From contig CAYMUY010000009.1 of assembly GCA_964393825.1 (NCBI GenBank), positions 1 through 64,000 of the forward strand: a stretch of 64,000 nt of DNA. Reading direction: 5' to 3'. The notes below the pieces were generated by a model that was not told where the DNA came from, made no database searches, and saw only the letters and a list, made by a program, of their open reading frames with translations. Each line of letters begins with the position of its first letter. Position 1 is the first letter of the stretch. Shown here piece after piece: positions 19,053 to 29,829 of this stretch. The position numbers and the translations under genes were made by a program. Source of the stretch: PFJX01 sp964393825. Lineage in GTDB: Bacteria > Pseudomonadota > Gammaproteobacteria > Burkholderiales > Thiobacillaceae.

Positions 19053-19946
19053 TCAAACATTATTAGACGCCGCCACCGCTTCGACGAACGAAACCAACTC
19101 AAGCGGAATCCTTGACATTTCCTTTATTCGATTTGCTAGCAAGCCCTTAATGTCGGTATTTATCCCGTGAACACAGGAAAAACGCATTAATAGGGCCTTG
19201 CCATGAACCCGCCTCAGCAAGCCATCGACTCGAAGTCCTGAGGGCGATCCCGGCGCATCAAAGGCATCGACTTTGGCTACTTGCTGTGCATATTCCTCAG
19301 TGGCATCGAGTGCGACAGGTGAAATCCTCGGAAGCTGCTGCGTACTAATGGCAGCGTCAATCGCCGCCCGAGAGGGAAACCGCGTAACCCATCCGTCTCC
19401 CACCGCGTCCATTTTGTAGGTGTGGCACAGCGCGTTGAAGGCGGCATGTGGAACCAAAATCTGGCAATGATCCAGCAACTCGTCTTGAACCACAGGCACA
19501 GGCCTGGCTTGATCCATTTTTATCTCGGCTCGACATTTTTCCATCGCACCGACATCGGCCAGATAACTCTCCATCTCCCAGCGCCGTAGCGTTTTTATTT
19601 CGGGACCGAAAGGTTTTGCCTTTTCGAAGAGATCGTCATCTGTCTCATGGACCAAGTCCCACCTGTCTTGGCTCATGACGGCATCTCGGTCCACGATGCC
19701 CCAGGCTGGGTTGCCTGCGCTTCGTTCCTCGCCCACAGCCCTAAGAACCGCGTTACAACCTGCAAATCCTCCGCAATGGCTGGCGGCGGATCGGAATTCC
19801 ACCCGGGATAGTTGCTCCTTGAACCAGCACTCACCAAACACGTAATTGTCCTCGTCGGATTCGACGAAGATGACCGGCACTCCACCGTACCGCGAAGACA
19901 GCCGCTCCGGTGCACCCAGAACCGGCTGGGATTTGACTACTCCCAT
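19053..19946 (-). CDS. DUF4435 protein, TOPRIM-type, AriB-like
   Basis: A 297-residue protein. VPVIFVESDEDNYVFGE (E29) and WGIVDRDAV (D86, D88) match the glutamate and DxD motifs of the TOPRIM/OLD-nuclease fold, and RRWEMESYL (about 121-129) matches the conserved helix of DUF4435. In the PARIS anti-phage system, DUF4435 protein AriB is the effector nuclease held by the ABC-type ATPase AriA. Here the ATPase gene lies 13 bp upstream in the same operon. The ATG at 19946 is preceded by a run of eight Gs and is the best start; the frame is open to 20105 inside the ATPase gene. It ends against the broken ahcY copy. The effector role is inference from family and context. Confidence 0.78.
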   Translation of the reverse strand: MGVVKSQPVLGAPERLSSRYGGVPVIFVESDEDNYVFGECWFKEQLSRVEFRSAASHCGGFAGCNAVLRAVGEERSAGNPAWGIVDRDAVMSQDRWDLVHETDDDLFEKAKPFGPEIKTLRRWEMESYLADVGAMEKCRAEIKMDQARPVPVVQDELLDHCQILVPHAAFNALCHTYKMDAVGDGWVTRFPSRAAIDAAISTQQLPRISPVALDATEEYAQQVAKVDAFDAPGSPSGLRVDGLLRRVHGKALLMRFSCVHGINTDIKGLLANRIKEMSRIPLELVSFVEAVAASNNV

Positions 19947-19959
19947 AGTTCCCCCCCCG

Positions 19960-21195
19960 TTAGTTTCGTTCGTGCCCGCCAGGACTGACCGACCAGTTTC
20001 TTTCTGCGGCAGCCTTGGCAATGGCTTCCGCTTTGTCCTCTTCCTCCGCCGTTTCAATGATGTAAGCACCTTTACGCAGATTCTCCTCGCGGAGATTGAG
20101 TGCAAAAGCCTTCATCATTCGCTCCGAATGCGTCGCAATGAACACGCTGACATTCGGGAAATGGGATGCGGCGAGCTTGAACAGGGCATACAGCGTTTCG
20201 TATTGCATATTCCGATGTAGATGAACCTCGGGTTCATCAATCAGCAGAATGGTGTTGCGGGTCATGTGCGCTCCGAGGCGCAGATAAAGCTGGACGAGGC
20301 TTTTTTCACCGCTGGAAAGTCGATCCAGCCGGTGCTCCTCCCCGCCAGCCTCGATGATCGCTTCGGGCGGTTCCTTGCGAACACCTTTCAGGCGCTTGCC
20401 GGCATATAGCTGCTTATCGCCCACGAAAAACACCCGTTTGTTGATCGCCTCCACCGCTGCCTCATAGCGGCCGTCATCCAGCCATTTCAGCCAGACCAGC
20501 AGATTGTCGAGGGAGTCACGCCAATCCCGCCCCTCGACGTCGAAGATGTGTACCGGCCGGTAATTCCAGTCACGGGGCGCCACGATTGCGCGGTCATCGG
20601 CGGGCATACGGATGATGTTGCGGTAGGCCGAAAAATAAATGAGCGTCGGGAAAGTCAGTTCATCACTCTCGAAACCCGAGAGTCGATCCCCGATGCTGTT
20701 CTGGATCAGGATGTTGAAGTCCTGTACCCACTCATCGCCACGACCTACCATGCTGTAACGGCCGAAGGCGTTACGCACGAAGCCAAAGCGGCACCAACGG
20801 CTGGCGCCGTATTTGCGCAAATCGGATTCACCCCAGAGCTTCAAAGAGGCATCCTCGCCCATCGCGCCCGCCAGCAGCGACAGGATCACCGTCTCCTTAC
20901 GCCCATCCCGGTTGAGAGTGAGACGGACATCCCATTGGGCGCGTCCCAATTCCCGGTCGAACGACTCAAAATCCAGGCTTGAGCATTCGGTCTTGCCGAG
21001 CATGTTCATCATCGCCGCCATCATTTCCATGACGGTTGTCTTGCCCCGGCCATTCTTGGAAATCATCAGGTAGACATTGCAGGGCTCATCGTTGGAATCC
21101 GTGAAATCGAATACCTCCATGCGCTCCTGGAACGGTCCTACCCGATCGATGGATAGGAACAGTGGTGAAAAATCGTCGATCAGAATATTCATCAT
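19960..21195 (-). CDS. ABC/OLD-type AAA ATPase, AriA-like
   Basis: A 411-residue cytosolic ATPase. Walker A is degenerate at its first glycine (SKNGRGKTT, residues 46-54). The ABC signature is LSSGEKSLVQLYLRL (from 293), Walker B is TILLIDEPEVHLH (315-327) and the H-loop is FIATHSERM. This layout (AAA_15/AAA_21 type) is seen in AriA of PARIS and in OLD/GajA- and RecF-like ATPases. It starts at 21195 with a strong AAGGAGG Shine-Dalgarno and overlaps the stop of the DndE-FtsK gene by four bases (ATGA), so it belongs to the dnd operon. Followed by its probable effector, the DUF4435 gene. The exact homology to AriA needs a profile search. Confidence 0.8.
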   Translation of the reverse strand: MMNILIDDFSPLFLSIDRVGPFQERMEVFDFTDSNDEPCNVYLMISKNGRGKTTVMEMMAAMMNMLGKTECSSLDFESFDRELGRAQWDVRLTLNRDGRKETVILSLLAGAMGEDASLKLWGESDLRKYGASRWCRFGFVRNAFGRYSMVGRGDEWVQDFNILIQNSIGDRLSGFESDELTFPTLIYFSAYRNIIRMPADDRAIVAPRDWNYRPVHIFDVEGRDWRDSLDNLLVWLKWLDDGRYEAAVEAINKRVFFVGDKQLYAGKRLKGVRKEPPEAIIEAGGEEHRLDRLSSGEKSLVQLYLRLGAHMTRNTILLIDEPEVHLHRNMQYETLYALFKLAASHFPNVSVFIATHSERMMKAFALNLREENLRKGAYIIETAEEEDKAEAIAKAAAERNWSVSPGGHERN

Positions 21196-22667
21196 CGTCC
21201 GCCCTCCTTGGACATGCGCCGCAGCATGGATTCCACATCTGCCGGCAGGATGCGGAATCCATGCACCCGCTCCACCTTGCCGCCCAGCCATTTGGCCAGC
21301 ATGTCGCCTTTGCCCAACAGTTTGTCGGCCCCCGCTTCGTCGAGAACGATGCGGGAGTCGGCGGCTTTTTGCACCGTTAAGGCAATGCGCGAGGGGATAT
21401 TGGCCCGCAACAGGCCGCTGAACGTGGCGGCATCGGGACGCTGGGTGGCCAATACCAAATGGATGCCCGCCGCACGCGCCTTCTGTGCCAATAGAACTAG
21501 TTGGTCTTCCGCTTCCTGTGCTTGGGCGATCAAAGAGGCAAGTTCCTCGACCACGACCACGATGCGTGGCGGTGCGGCATCCCCCAGCTCGCCCAATTCC
21601 CGCACGCCGCGCGAAGACAGCAGTTTTTCCCGCTCCTCCATTTCCTTCACTAACCCTTTGAGGGCGCGGGTTGCATCAGGCCCCTCGACCACAATCGGGG
21701 CCAGCAAATGCGGTACAGCCTGGTAAGCGGCGAACTCCACGCGCTTGGGGTCGATCAGCAGCAATTGCAGGCGGTTGGGGCCACGCGAGATCAGCAGAGA
21801 CAACAACATGGCGTGCAGGCAAACACTCTTGCCACTACCGGTCGTGCCGGCCACCAAGACATGGGGAGCCTCGACGAGGTCGCGCACGACCGGAGTTCCG
21901 GCGATGTCCACGCCCAACAGCAGCGGCAGCCCCTGGGTGGGGGCATTCCATGCAGCCAGGCTTTCCGCGCCCAGGTGCGTCCATTTCTCTTGCGGTCGGG
22001 GCACATCCAGCCAGACGGTCTTGGGTTCGCCTGCGGGCGCAAGAAACACGCCGGCATCCTTGAGGCCCAGGGTAAATGCCAAGTCATCCAGCTTTCGTTC
22101 CAGCCGGCCGTAGTCTTCGGCATCCGCCAAGCGGACGCTGTAACGAGTGACGCGGGGGCCTTCCTGGCTTTGCAGAATCTCGGCGACCAAGCCGAATTCT
22201 TCCAGAGCCTGTTGCAGGCCAACTGCATTCGTAACCGGAGCAGTGCCCGCATCGCCCATCAGGGCGAAAAATTCCTGATACAAAAACTCATGGAAATCAT
22301 GGGATTCTCGCCAAGTGGCCTGGATTTCACGAAGACCGCGCCGGATATGCCGCTGCAGGTATCGCGCGTATTGCGCGTCATCGCCGAACAAATCCTGCTG
22401 GTGATAAGCCGACAACAGAGCACGAAACGCATCCACGAACCCATCAGGCTCCTTCTGGCTCTTTCCCGTCAGGACATCCAGGGTGTATTCGCCGTCCTTG
22501 CCGCCTTCGATGCTGTCGAAGGCTTCGTCAGGCGGGGTGGACTGCTTGAGCGACAAGGCCAAGGCCACCCGCAGGACCGTCCATTTATGGCCCTGTGCCA
22601 GGAAACCCTTGCGCAGCACATGGACGATCGTGTCCTCGTCGCTTCGAGAGGTATAAACCTTGGCCAT
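21192..22667 (-). CDS. DndE-FtsK fusion protein
   Basis: A 491-residue protein with two parts. Residues ~1-130 resemble DndE (DUF1832), the nicked-DNA-binding subunit of phosphorothioation complexes: WTVLRVALALSL, EYTLDVLTG, FVDAFRALLSAYHQQDLFG and LQRHIRRGL. Residues ~150-480 are an FtsK/SpoIIIE motor: GPRVTRYSVRL, LGVDIAGTPVVRDL, Walker A GTTGSGKS (274-281), Walker B QLLLIDPKRVEF, and GIHLVLATQRPDAATFSGLL (401-420). There are no membrane helices and no FtsK gamma domain, so it is a soluble DNA translocase tethered to a DndE head. Canonical DndE is only ~110-120 residues. Its start overlaps the DndD stop by one base. Confidence 0.85.
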   Translation of the reverse strand: MAKVYTSRSDEDTIVHVLRKGFLAQGHKWTVLRVALALSLKQSTPPDEAFDSIEGGKDGEYTLDVLTGKSQKEPDGFVDAFRALLSAYHQQDLFGDDAQYARYLQRHIRRGLREIQATWRESHDFHEFLYQEFFALMGDAGTAPVTNAVGLQQALEEFGLVAEILQSQEGPRVTRYSVRLADAEDYGRLERKLDDLAFTLGLKDAGVFLAPAGEPKTVWLDVPRPQEKWTHLGAESLAAWNAPTQGLPLLLGVDIAGTPVVRDLVEAPHVLVAGTTGSGKSVCLHAMLLSLLISRGPNRLQLLLIDPKRVEFAAYQAVPHLLAPIVVEGPDATRALKGLVKEMEEREKLLSSRGVRELGELGDAAPPRIVVVVEELASLIAQAQEAEDQLVLLAQKARAAGIHLVLATQRPDAATFSGLLRANIPSRIALTVQKAADSRIVLDEAGADKLLGKGDMLAKWLGGKVERVHGFRILPADVESMLRRMSKEGGR

Positions 22668-24703
22668 CAGTAATAGCCTCCCTGTTCAACGCGGGTATGG
22701 TCGCCTTCCAGATTGACCAGATGGTATTCCCGATAAACGTGTGGCTGGATCAGGGCGTATTTCTCCCGGTCCAGTTCGGAATCCGTCGGCAACACGATGA
22801 CCTGCGGGCCGGCCTTGGGGTAATAGCGGGTGAGCAGATTTTCCTGGTGTTGCCGGTCGATCCGCGCCAGGGGGGTGTCCACCACCACCGGAGCCTCCCG
22901 GCCCGAGACGTCTTTCAAGCCCCACAACAAGGCCTGGGCCACCAGTTGTTTCATGCCGGCGGAGATATTGCCCATGCCCACCGGCTGTTCGTTCGCATCC
23001 AGGTAGTGCAAGGAAAAGTCTTCATTCACCCGGATGTTCCGGATCAGGCCGTGGGAGGTCATCAGTTCGCCGAATCGGCTGTTGATGGCTGCTTCGATGT
23101 CTTCACGCCGCCGGGCTTTCAACAGGGAGCGGTAGGCTTCCAACGCCTTGGATAAACGCTGGCCGATCTTCAGCTTATCGCCTGCGGCTCTGGCGTCACC
23201 CAGGCGTTTTTCCAGTTCTCGCAAGCGGTCCCGTTTGGCATTCTGCTCGCGGATGAGCACCGTTTTTTGCTCGCCCAAGCCACCGATGCGCCGCTCCAAC
23301 TCACTCTTTTTGTCATCAAGGCTCGCACGCTCGGCCATGCGTTCCTCGAACAGTTGCCGCTCTTGCGGCGCCAGATTGGAGATATCGTTGCGTTTGCGGT
23401 CGATCTCCAGCAGTTCCGCCTTCAGGCGACGGATTTCCACCAAGTCGCCGGCCCACTGGTTGCGTTTGCGCTGGTCGTGCCGGTAATCCTCGATCACCTT
23501 CAGCACACCCTCCGCCTTCATGGGGGCCAGATGGAACAGGCCGGAAGCCATGTCCTCCGGTTCGGGTTGATAACTGTCCAACACCCGCACCAGTTTTCGC
23601 CGCAGAAACTGGTCCTGCTCCGGGGTCAGGGACGGCACCGGCAAGGGTGGGTCGGTAAACAGGCGTTCCGGCAAGGCAGCGAATATCTTGGACAACTCAT
23701 CCTTGAGCCGTCGATTGGGATGGGCCGCGATCTTCTCCAATTCGTGCGAAGCGGCACCCAGCAGCGTCGGCAGCACAACCAGGGGTGCATCACGGGTAAA
23801 GGCTTCGAAAAAGGCGGCGGTGCGCTCCTCCAGGCGTCCCACCACCCCTTCCCGCTTTGCCGCCAACTGGGCCTCTTCACTCTGCAAGGCGAACTGGCGC
23901 CGGGCCTGCAAGGCCACATCCAGACGTTTGACGGTGTATTCCGTTTCGGCGATTTCCTCTTCCAGCCCCTTTTGTTCACTGTTCAGCCCGGCCAGCTTTT
24001 CCTCACTGGACTGGATTTCCAATTTCACGGCATTGATTTCATGTTGGCTGGCATCGTTGGACTCACGCCGCCAGGTCGTCAGATTCTTGCCCAGGTATTC
24101 GTTGACGACGTCGATGTCCACCAGATCGAGCAATTGCTCGATCTGGTGCATCTGACCCTCGCGGTTGGCTTCGGCCATCTGCTGAACCCGCTCGCCGTCA
24201 TAAATAAAAAATGGCATTACAGCCTCTGGCAGCCGGCTCTGAATGAACGAACGCGCCTCCCCTTCGACATTGCCGTTGAAATCTTCCAGGGCATCACCGA
24301 AATCGGGGGTGACGCGGAGGATCTCTTCCACGCCATCTTTCACCAGGGTCCAACGTCGTTCCACTTTGACCGTGCCGGCAGCCTCCCGCCATTCCAGATC
24401 GACCCCGAACACCTTTTCTCCGGCAGCGCGGGCCTGGCGATTGAAGATGCCGATCCATTCCTCACCCATGCCCAGGAGATAGTGGTCGCGTTTGAAGTTG
24501 CGACCGCTATGCACCCCCGCGCGCAACTCGTCGGACACGCCGGTCAGCAGTAGCTTGAGACTGTTGAGAAAGCTGGTCTTGCCATAGCCGTTACGGCCCC
24601 AGATCAGCAGCACATTGCGCCCGTCGTCCTCCGGCCTCAGGTCGAATTCGCAGGGGCCATAGTAAGAGAACAGGTTATGGATGCGGAAGCGTTGAAGAAT
24701 CAT
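22667..24703 (-). CDS. dndD: DNA phosphorothioation ATPase DndD
   Basis: A 678-residue SMC/RecN-like ATPase: N-terminal MILQRFRIHNLFSYYGPCEF, Walker A GRNGYGKTS (36-44), long coiled coil (about 210-260 and 430-540) and a C-terminal lobe with NISAGMKQLVAQALLWGL as signature and APVVVDTPLARID as Walker B. The FFIYDGERVQQMAEANREGQ segment is typical of DndD. DndD works with DndC and DndE to replace a non-bridging phosphate oxygen by sulfur in DNA; its ATPase is thought to open or nick DNA. It overlaps dndC by four bases and the DndE-FtsK gene by one base. Confidence 0.93.
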   Translation of the reverse strand: MILQRFRIHNLFSYYGPCEFDLRPEDDGRNVLLIWGRNGYGKTSFLNSLKLLLTGVSDELRAGVHSGRNFKRDHYLLGMGEEWIGIFNRQARAAGEKVFGVDLEWREAAGTVKVERRWTLVKDGVEEILRVTPDFGDALEDFNGNVEGEARSFIQSRLPEAVMPFFIYDGERVQQMAEANREGQMHQIEQLLDLVDIDVVNEYLGKNLTTWRRESNDASQHEINAVKLEIQSSEEKLAGLNSEQKGLEEEIAETEYTVKRLDVALQARRQFALQSEEAQLAAKREGVVGRLEERTAAFFEAFTRDAPLVVLPTLLGAASHELEKIAAHPNRRLKDELSKIFAALPERLFTDPPLPVPSLTPEQDQFLRRKLVRVLDSYQPEPEDMASGLFHLAPMKAEGVLKVIEDYRHDQRKRNQWAGDLVEIRRLKAELLEIDRKRNDISNLAPQERQLFEERMAERASLDDKKSELERRIGGLGEQKTVLIREQNAKRDRLRELEKRLGDARAAGDKLKIGQRLSKALEAYRSLLKARRREDIEAAINSRFGELMTSHGLIRNIRVNEDFSLHYLDANEQPVGMGNISAGMKQLVAQALLWGLKDVSGREAPVVVDTPLARIDRQHQENLLTRYYPKAGPQVIVLPTDSELDREKYALIQPHVYREYHLVNLEGDHTRVEQGGYY

Positions 24704-26043
24704 GACGTAGTTGCCTGCTCCGCTTGTTGTGCAGCCTTCTTGACCAAGTCGCCAACGGCGCGTTCAAAGCCCGCCTTGGCGCCCCACTTTGCGAGGTCTG
24801 GATAATTCCGGCGGCGTATATCCAGCACTTGGCGGATCAATTCCGGGTTCAGGTCGGACTCGATGGCCACCTGTTCCAGCAGGTCGTCTTCAGGGTGGTT
24901 CAAAAGATCTTGTTTATCGGGCATGGCGATGGCCCTCCCATGTTTCGCGGCGATGCCGCATGCCAGATTATTTTGGTAGTCGAATTCTCGTGACCATTCC
25001 TGTTGAATGTAAAGCAACTCTTCGTCGCTGATGAGGGGCAGCCCTACCTTTATTTCCAGGGTCAGCAGCTTGTCAAGGATTTCCTGGCGCGCTGCAGGCA
25101 GGAAGGGGCCGGGGCCGAGCAGCCTATTGCGCTTGACCTCGCTGCGATAACCCGGCTTGTCGCGCAGAGTAATCAACCAATCGCGAAATTCGATCAAAGG
25201 CTGTAATTGTTCTTCGCCCGAACGGATAAAGCCTTGTAGCGATTTGTCCTCCTTGACCACCGTGCAGGTCCAGCATCCGAAGCGGCTGCCGCCGCAAGAG
25301 GGCGTGTTCAGGTCGAAGATCACCGGGCATTCGCCTCCACTTGCCTGCCGGTAAAGAGAGAAGAGAAAATCATGATCGCCTCCCCAGGGGCAGGGATGGG
25401 TGGTCAGATACTCCCAGACGTCCTCGGTGGTCCAGTCCGCGATGGGGGTTGCCACCAAGGCATTGGGGATTTCGTGATGCGGGTTGAGGCCGCGACTGTT
25501 GATGTCTCGCGCCTGCATGGTGCGGCCACGCTGGGCGCTTTCGGCGATGCGGGTACCCAGCAGCAGGATGACGCTGCCATGCTGCCGTGAGATGTTTTCG
25601 ATGGCACGCCGAGAGGGTTTGATCTTCATGTTGCTGGTACACCAGCGGAACCAGCGAGAAGGCGGAGGGTAGCCCCTGCCGATGAGTTTTCCCCAATAGC
25701 TTTCTTCCGGCGTCGGCCTGACCAGTTCCGTGACCAGAGGTAACCCGAGTGCCAGGGCCGACTGGCGTATGCGGTCAATTGTGGCGGAGACAAAGGCGGC
25801 CACATTCGGTGCTTCCACCTGGGTGTCAGAAGACAGCACTACGACCTGCTTGGTAGCGCGTTCTCTTAACCCCAGCAGCATGTTGAACACGAGCTGTAGC
25901 AGCGCCGTGGAGTCCTTGCCACCGGAAAAGGCAACCACCCAAGGCCGGCTGTCGGCGAAATACAGTGATTCCATCTGAGCAATGGCTGCACCCGCCAAGG
26001 ACTGGCTGGTTTTTTGTGTGGCGTTTGTTGGCGGATTGGTCAT
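24700..26043 (-). CDS. dndC: DNA phosphorothioation sulfurtransferase DndC
   Basis: A 447-residue PAPS-reductase-like ATP pyrophosphatase. The PP-loop is AFSGGKDSTALLQL (SGGKDS at 40-45). Four cysteines fit the DndC [4Fe-4S] site: C135 in WCTSNMK, and C250, C257 and C260 in SCGGSRFGCWTCTVV. DndC activates the DNA phosphate and passes sulfur from a cysteine desulfurase. No dndA lies nearby, so a housekeeping IscS would have to supply sulfur (known for systems lacking dndA). First gene of the island operon, 75 bp after ahcY, with a terminator in between. Shine-Dalgarno is weak (AGAGACCAGGC). Confidence 0.95.
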   Translation of the reverse strand: MTNPPTNATQKTSQSLAGAAIAQMESLYFADSRPWVVAFSGGKDSTALLQLVFNMLLGLRERATKQVVVLSSDTQVEAPNVAAFVSATIDRIRQSALALGLPLVTELVRPTPEESYWGKLIGRGYPPPSRWFRWCTSNMKIKPSRRAIENISRQHGSVILLLGTRIAESAQRGRTMQARDINSRGLNPHHEIPNALVATPIADWTTEDVWEYLTTHPCPWGGDHDFLFSLYRQASGGECPVIFDLNTPSCGGSRFGCWTCTVVKEDKSLQGFIRSGEEQLQPLIEFRDWLITLRDKPGYRSEVKRNRLLGPGPFLPAARQEILDKLLTLEIKVGLPLISDEELLYIQQEWSREFDYQNNLACGIAAKHGRAIAMPDKQDLLNHPEDDLLEQVAIESDLNPELIRQVLDIRRRNYPDLAKWGAKAGFERAVGDLVKKAAQQAEQATTS

Positions 26044-26060
26044 GCCTGGTCTCTCGATAC

Positions 26061-26098
26061 AAAGAAAAAGGCGCCGAACCTATCGCTGGCCGGCGCCC
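26061..26098 (-). terminator. Terminator between ahcY and dndC
   Basis: Minus-strand stem GGCGCCG (26097-26091) / CGGCGCC (26076-26070), 14-base loop, then TTTTTCTTT. It ends only about 18-25 bases before the dndC start, leaving no room for a full sigma70 promoter downstream of it. dndC expression must come from readthrough or from a promoter overlapping the hairpin or the ahcY 3' end. Confidence 0.75.
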
Positions 26099-26118
26099 AT
26101 GACTAGCAAAGAGCTTGC

Positions 26119-27519
<1,401 letters not shown>

Positions 27520-27538
27520 TTGAACTCCATTGAATGAA

Positions 27539-27608
27539 CGGGCGCGGTTTGTTCAGGTAACCCCATTCCGAGCCTGGCCCATGTGACGGGTCGCAGCGCC
27601 CCTCGGCG
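27539..27608 (-). promoter_or_regulatory. S-adenosylhomocysteine (SAH) riboswitch
   Basis: In the 101-bp metK-ahcY gap. On the minus strand the conserved core GCCGAGGGGCGCTGCGACCC is followed by GGGCCAGGCTCGG; CCGAG/CTCGG forms P1, CGACCC pairs with GGG of the central hairpin, and GGGCGC (core) pairs with GCGCCC (27540-27545) as the pseudoknot P4 close to the ahcY start. This matches the consensus of the SAH riboswitch found before ahcY in beta- and gammaproteobacteria, which switches ahcY on when SAH accumulates. Assigned from remembered consensus; a covariance search would settle it. Confidence 0.88.
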
Positions 27609-27620
27609 GGGTCGGATGAA

Positions 27621-28814
<1,194 letters not shown>

Positions 28815-28986
28815 GGATGCTCCAGTGTCATTCCCCGTTGCTGGGTCGGCGTGACCGACTCCGGGGACAGGAGCGGACGCTTTAGCTGAATTTGTATCCC
28901 GCCCGCAATTTGTCTGTGCATTGCTGCAATTAACTCGGCGGCTGCGATAATTCTACGCACTTGCACAAAAAAGGGTCAAACCCGCC

Positions 28987-29829
28987 TTGCTTTTCTTTCT
29001 GCGTCTTTTCTCCCGCTTGCCGCTGCCCGTCGCGCATGCCTGCGGCGCCCTGCTGGGGCTCGCGAGCCTGTTCTACGGCAGGCACCGGGCCCTGTTGCGG
29101 GAGAACCTCGGTCTGACCGGCCTCTACAGCCCCGCACGCCTGCTCCGCGCCGGTCTCGAACTGGGCAAGGGCCTGGCGGAACTGCCCCTGGTCTGGCTGG
29201 CGCCCCTGCCGCGCGTGTTCGGCCTGATCCGCGAGGTGCACGGCTGGGAGCACATCGAGGCCGCGCGCGGCCAGGGCATCGCCCTGCTGGCGCCGCACCT
29301 GGGCTGCTGGGAGATCTGCGGCATGTTCATCGCCAGCCGCCTGCCGTTCACCGCGCTGTACACGCCGCCGCGACAGGAATGGGTGCACGCCATGATGCGC
29401 GACGGCCGCGAACGCGCCGGCCTGAAGACGGTGCCGCCGACCACCGGCGGCGTGCGCGCCCTGCTCGGGCGCCTGAAGGCAGGGGAGGCCACCTTCATCC
29501 TGCCCGATCAGTCCGCCAACCGTGGCGAGGGGCTCTGGATCCGCTTTCTCGACTATCCGGCCTACATGCCCGCCCTGCCTTACCGCCTGATCGCCAGTAC
29601 CGGCGCCGTGCCGCTGCTGGTGTTCGCCGAGCGCCTGAGCTGGGGGCGCGGCTATCGGCTGCACATCGAGCCCCTGCCGCTATCTCCGGATGGCGGTCGC
29701 GAGACCCTGGCCATCGTCGCCAGCCAGGCGATGTCGGCACTGATCCGCCGCCACCCCGCGCAATACCTGTGGAGCTATCGCCTGTTCCGCCGCCATGACG
29801 ACGTGCCGCCGCCGCCGGAGGATCTTTGA
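28987..29829 (+). CDS. LpxL-type lysophospholipid/lipid A acyltransferase
   Basis: A 280-residue inner-membrane-associated acyltransferase. The catalytic HX4E motif is APHLGCWEI (H104, E109), and later blocks include FILPDQSANRGEGLWIRFLD and the C-terminal HPAQYLWSYRLFRR. Relatives add a secondary acyl chain to Kdo2-lipid IV-A or, in some bacteria, acylate ornithine lipids or lysophospholipids. No ATG precedes the conserved N-terminus, so a TTG start at 28987 is inferred. Its TGA overlaps the ATG of a second, paralogous gene by one base, forming a typical lpxL-like tandem opposite metK. Confidence 0.88.
   Translation: MLFFLRLFSRLPLPVAHACGALLGLASLFYGRHRALLRENLGLTGLYSPARLLRAGLELGKGLAELPLVWLAPLPRVFGLIREVHGWEHIEAARGQGIALLAPHLGCWEICGMFIASRLPFTALYTPPRQEWVHAMMRDGRERAGLKTVPPTTGGVRALLGRLKAGEATFILPDQSANRGEGLWIRFLDYPAYMPALPYRLIASTGAVPLLVFAERLSWGRGYRLHIEPLPLSPDGGRETLAIVASQAMSALIRRHPAQYLWSYRLFRRHDDVPPPPEDL

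Noticed and set aside
28815..28986. Possible SAM riboswitch before metK
   Set aside because: No SAM-I, SAM-II or SAM-IV core motif was found in the 172-bp leader; the small GTCGG/CCGAC stem is not diagnostic.
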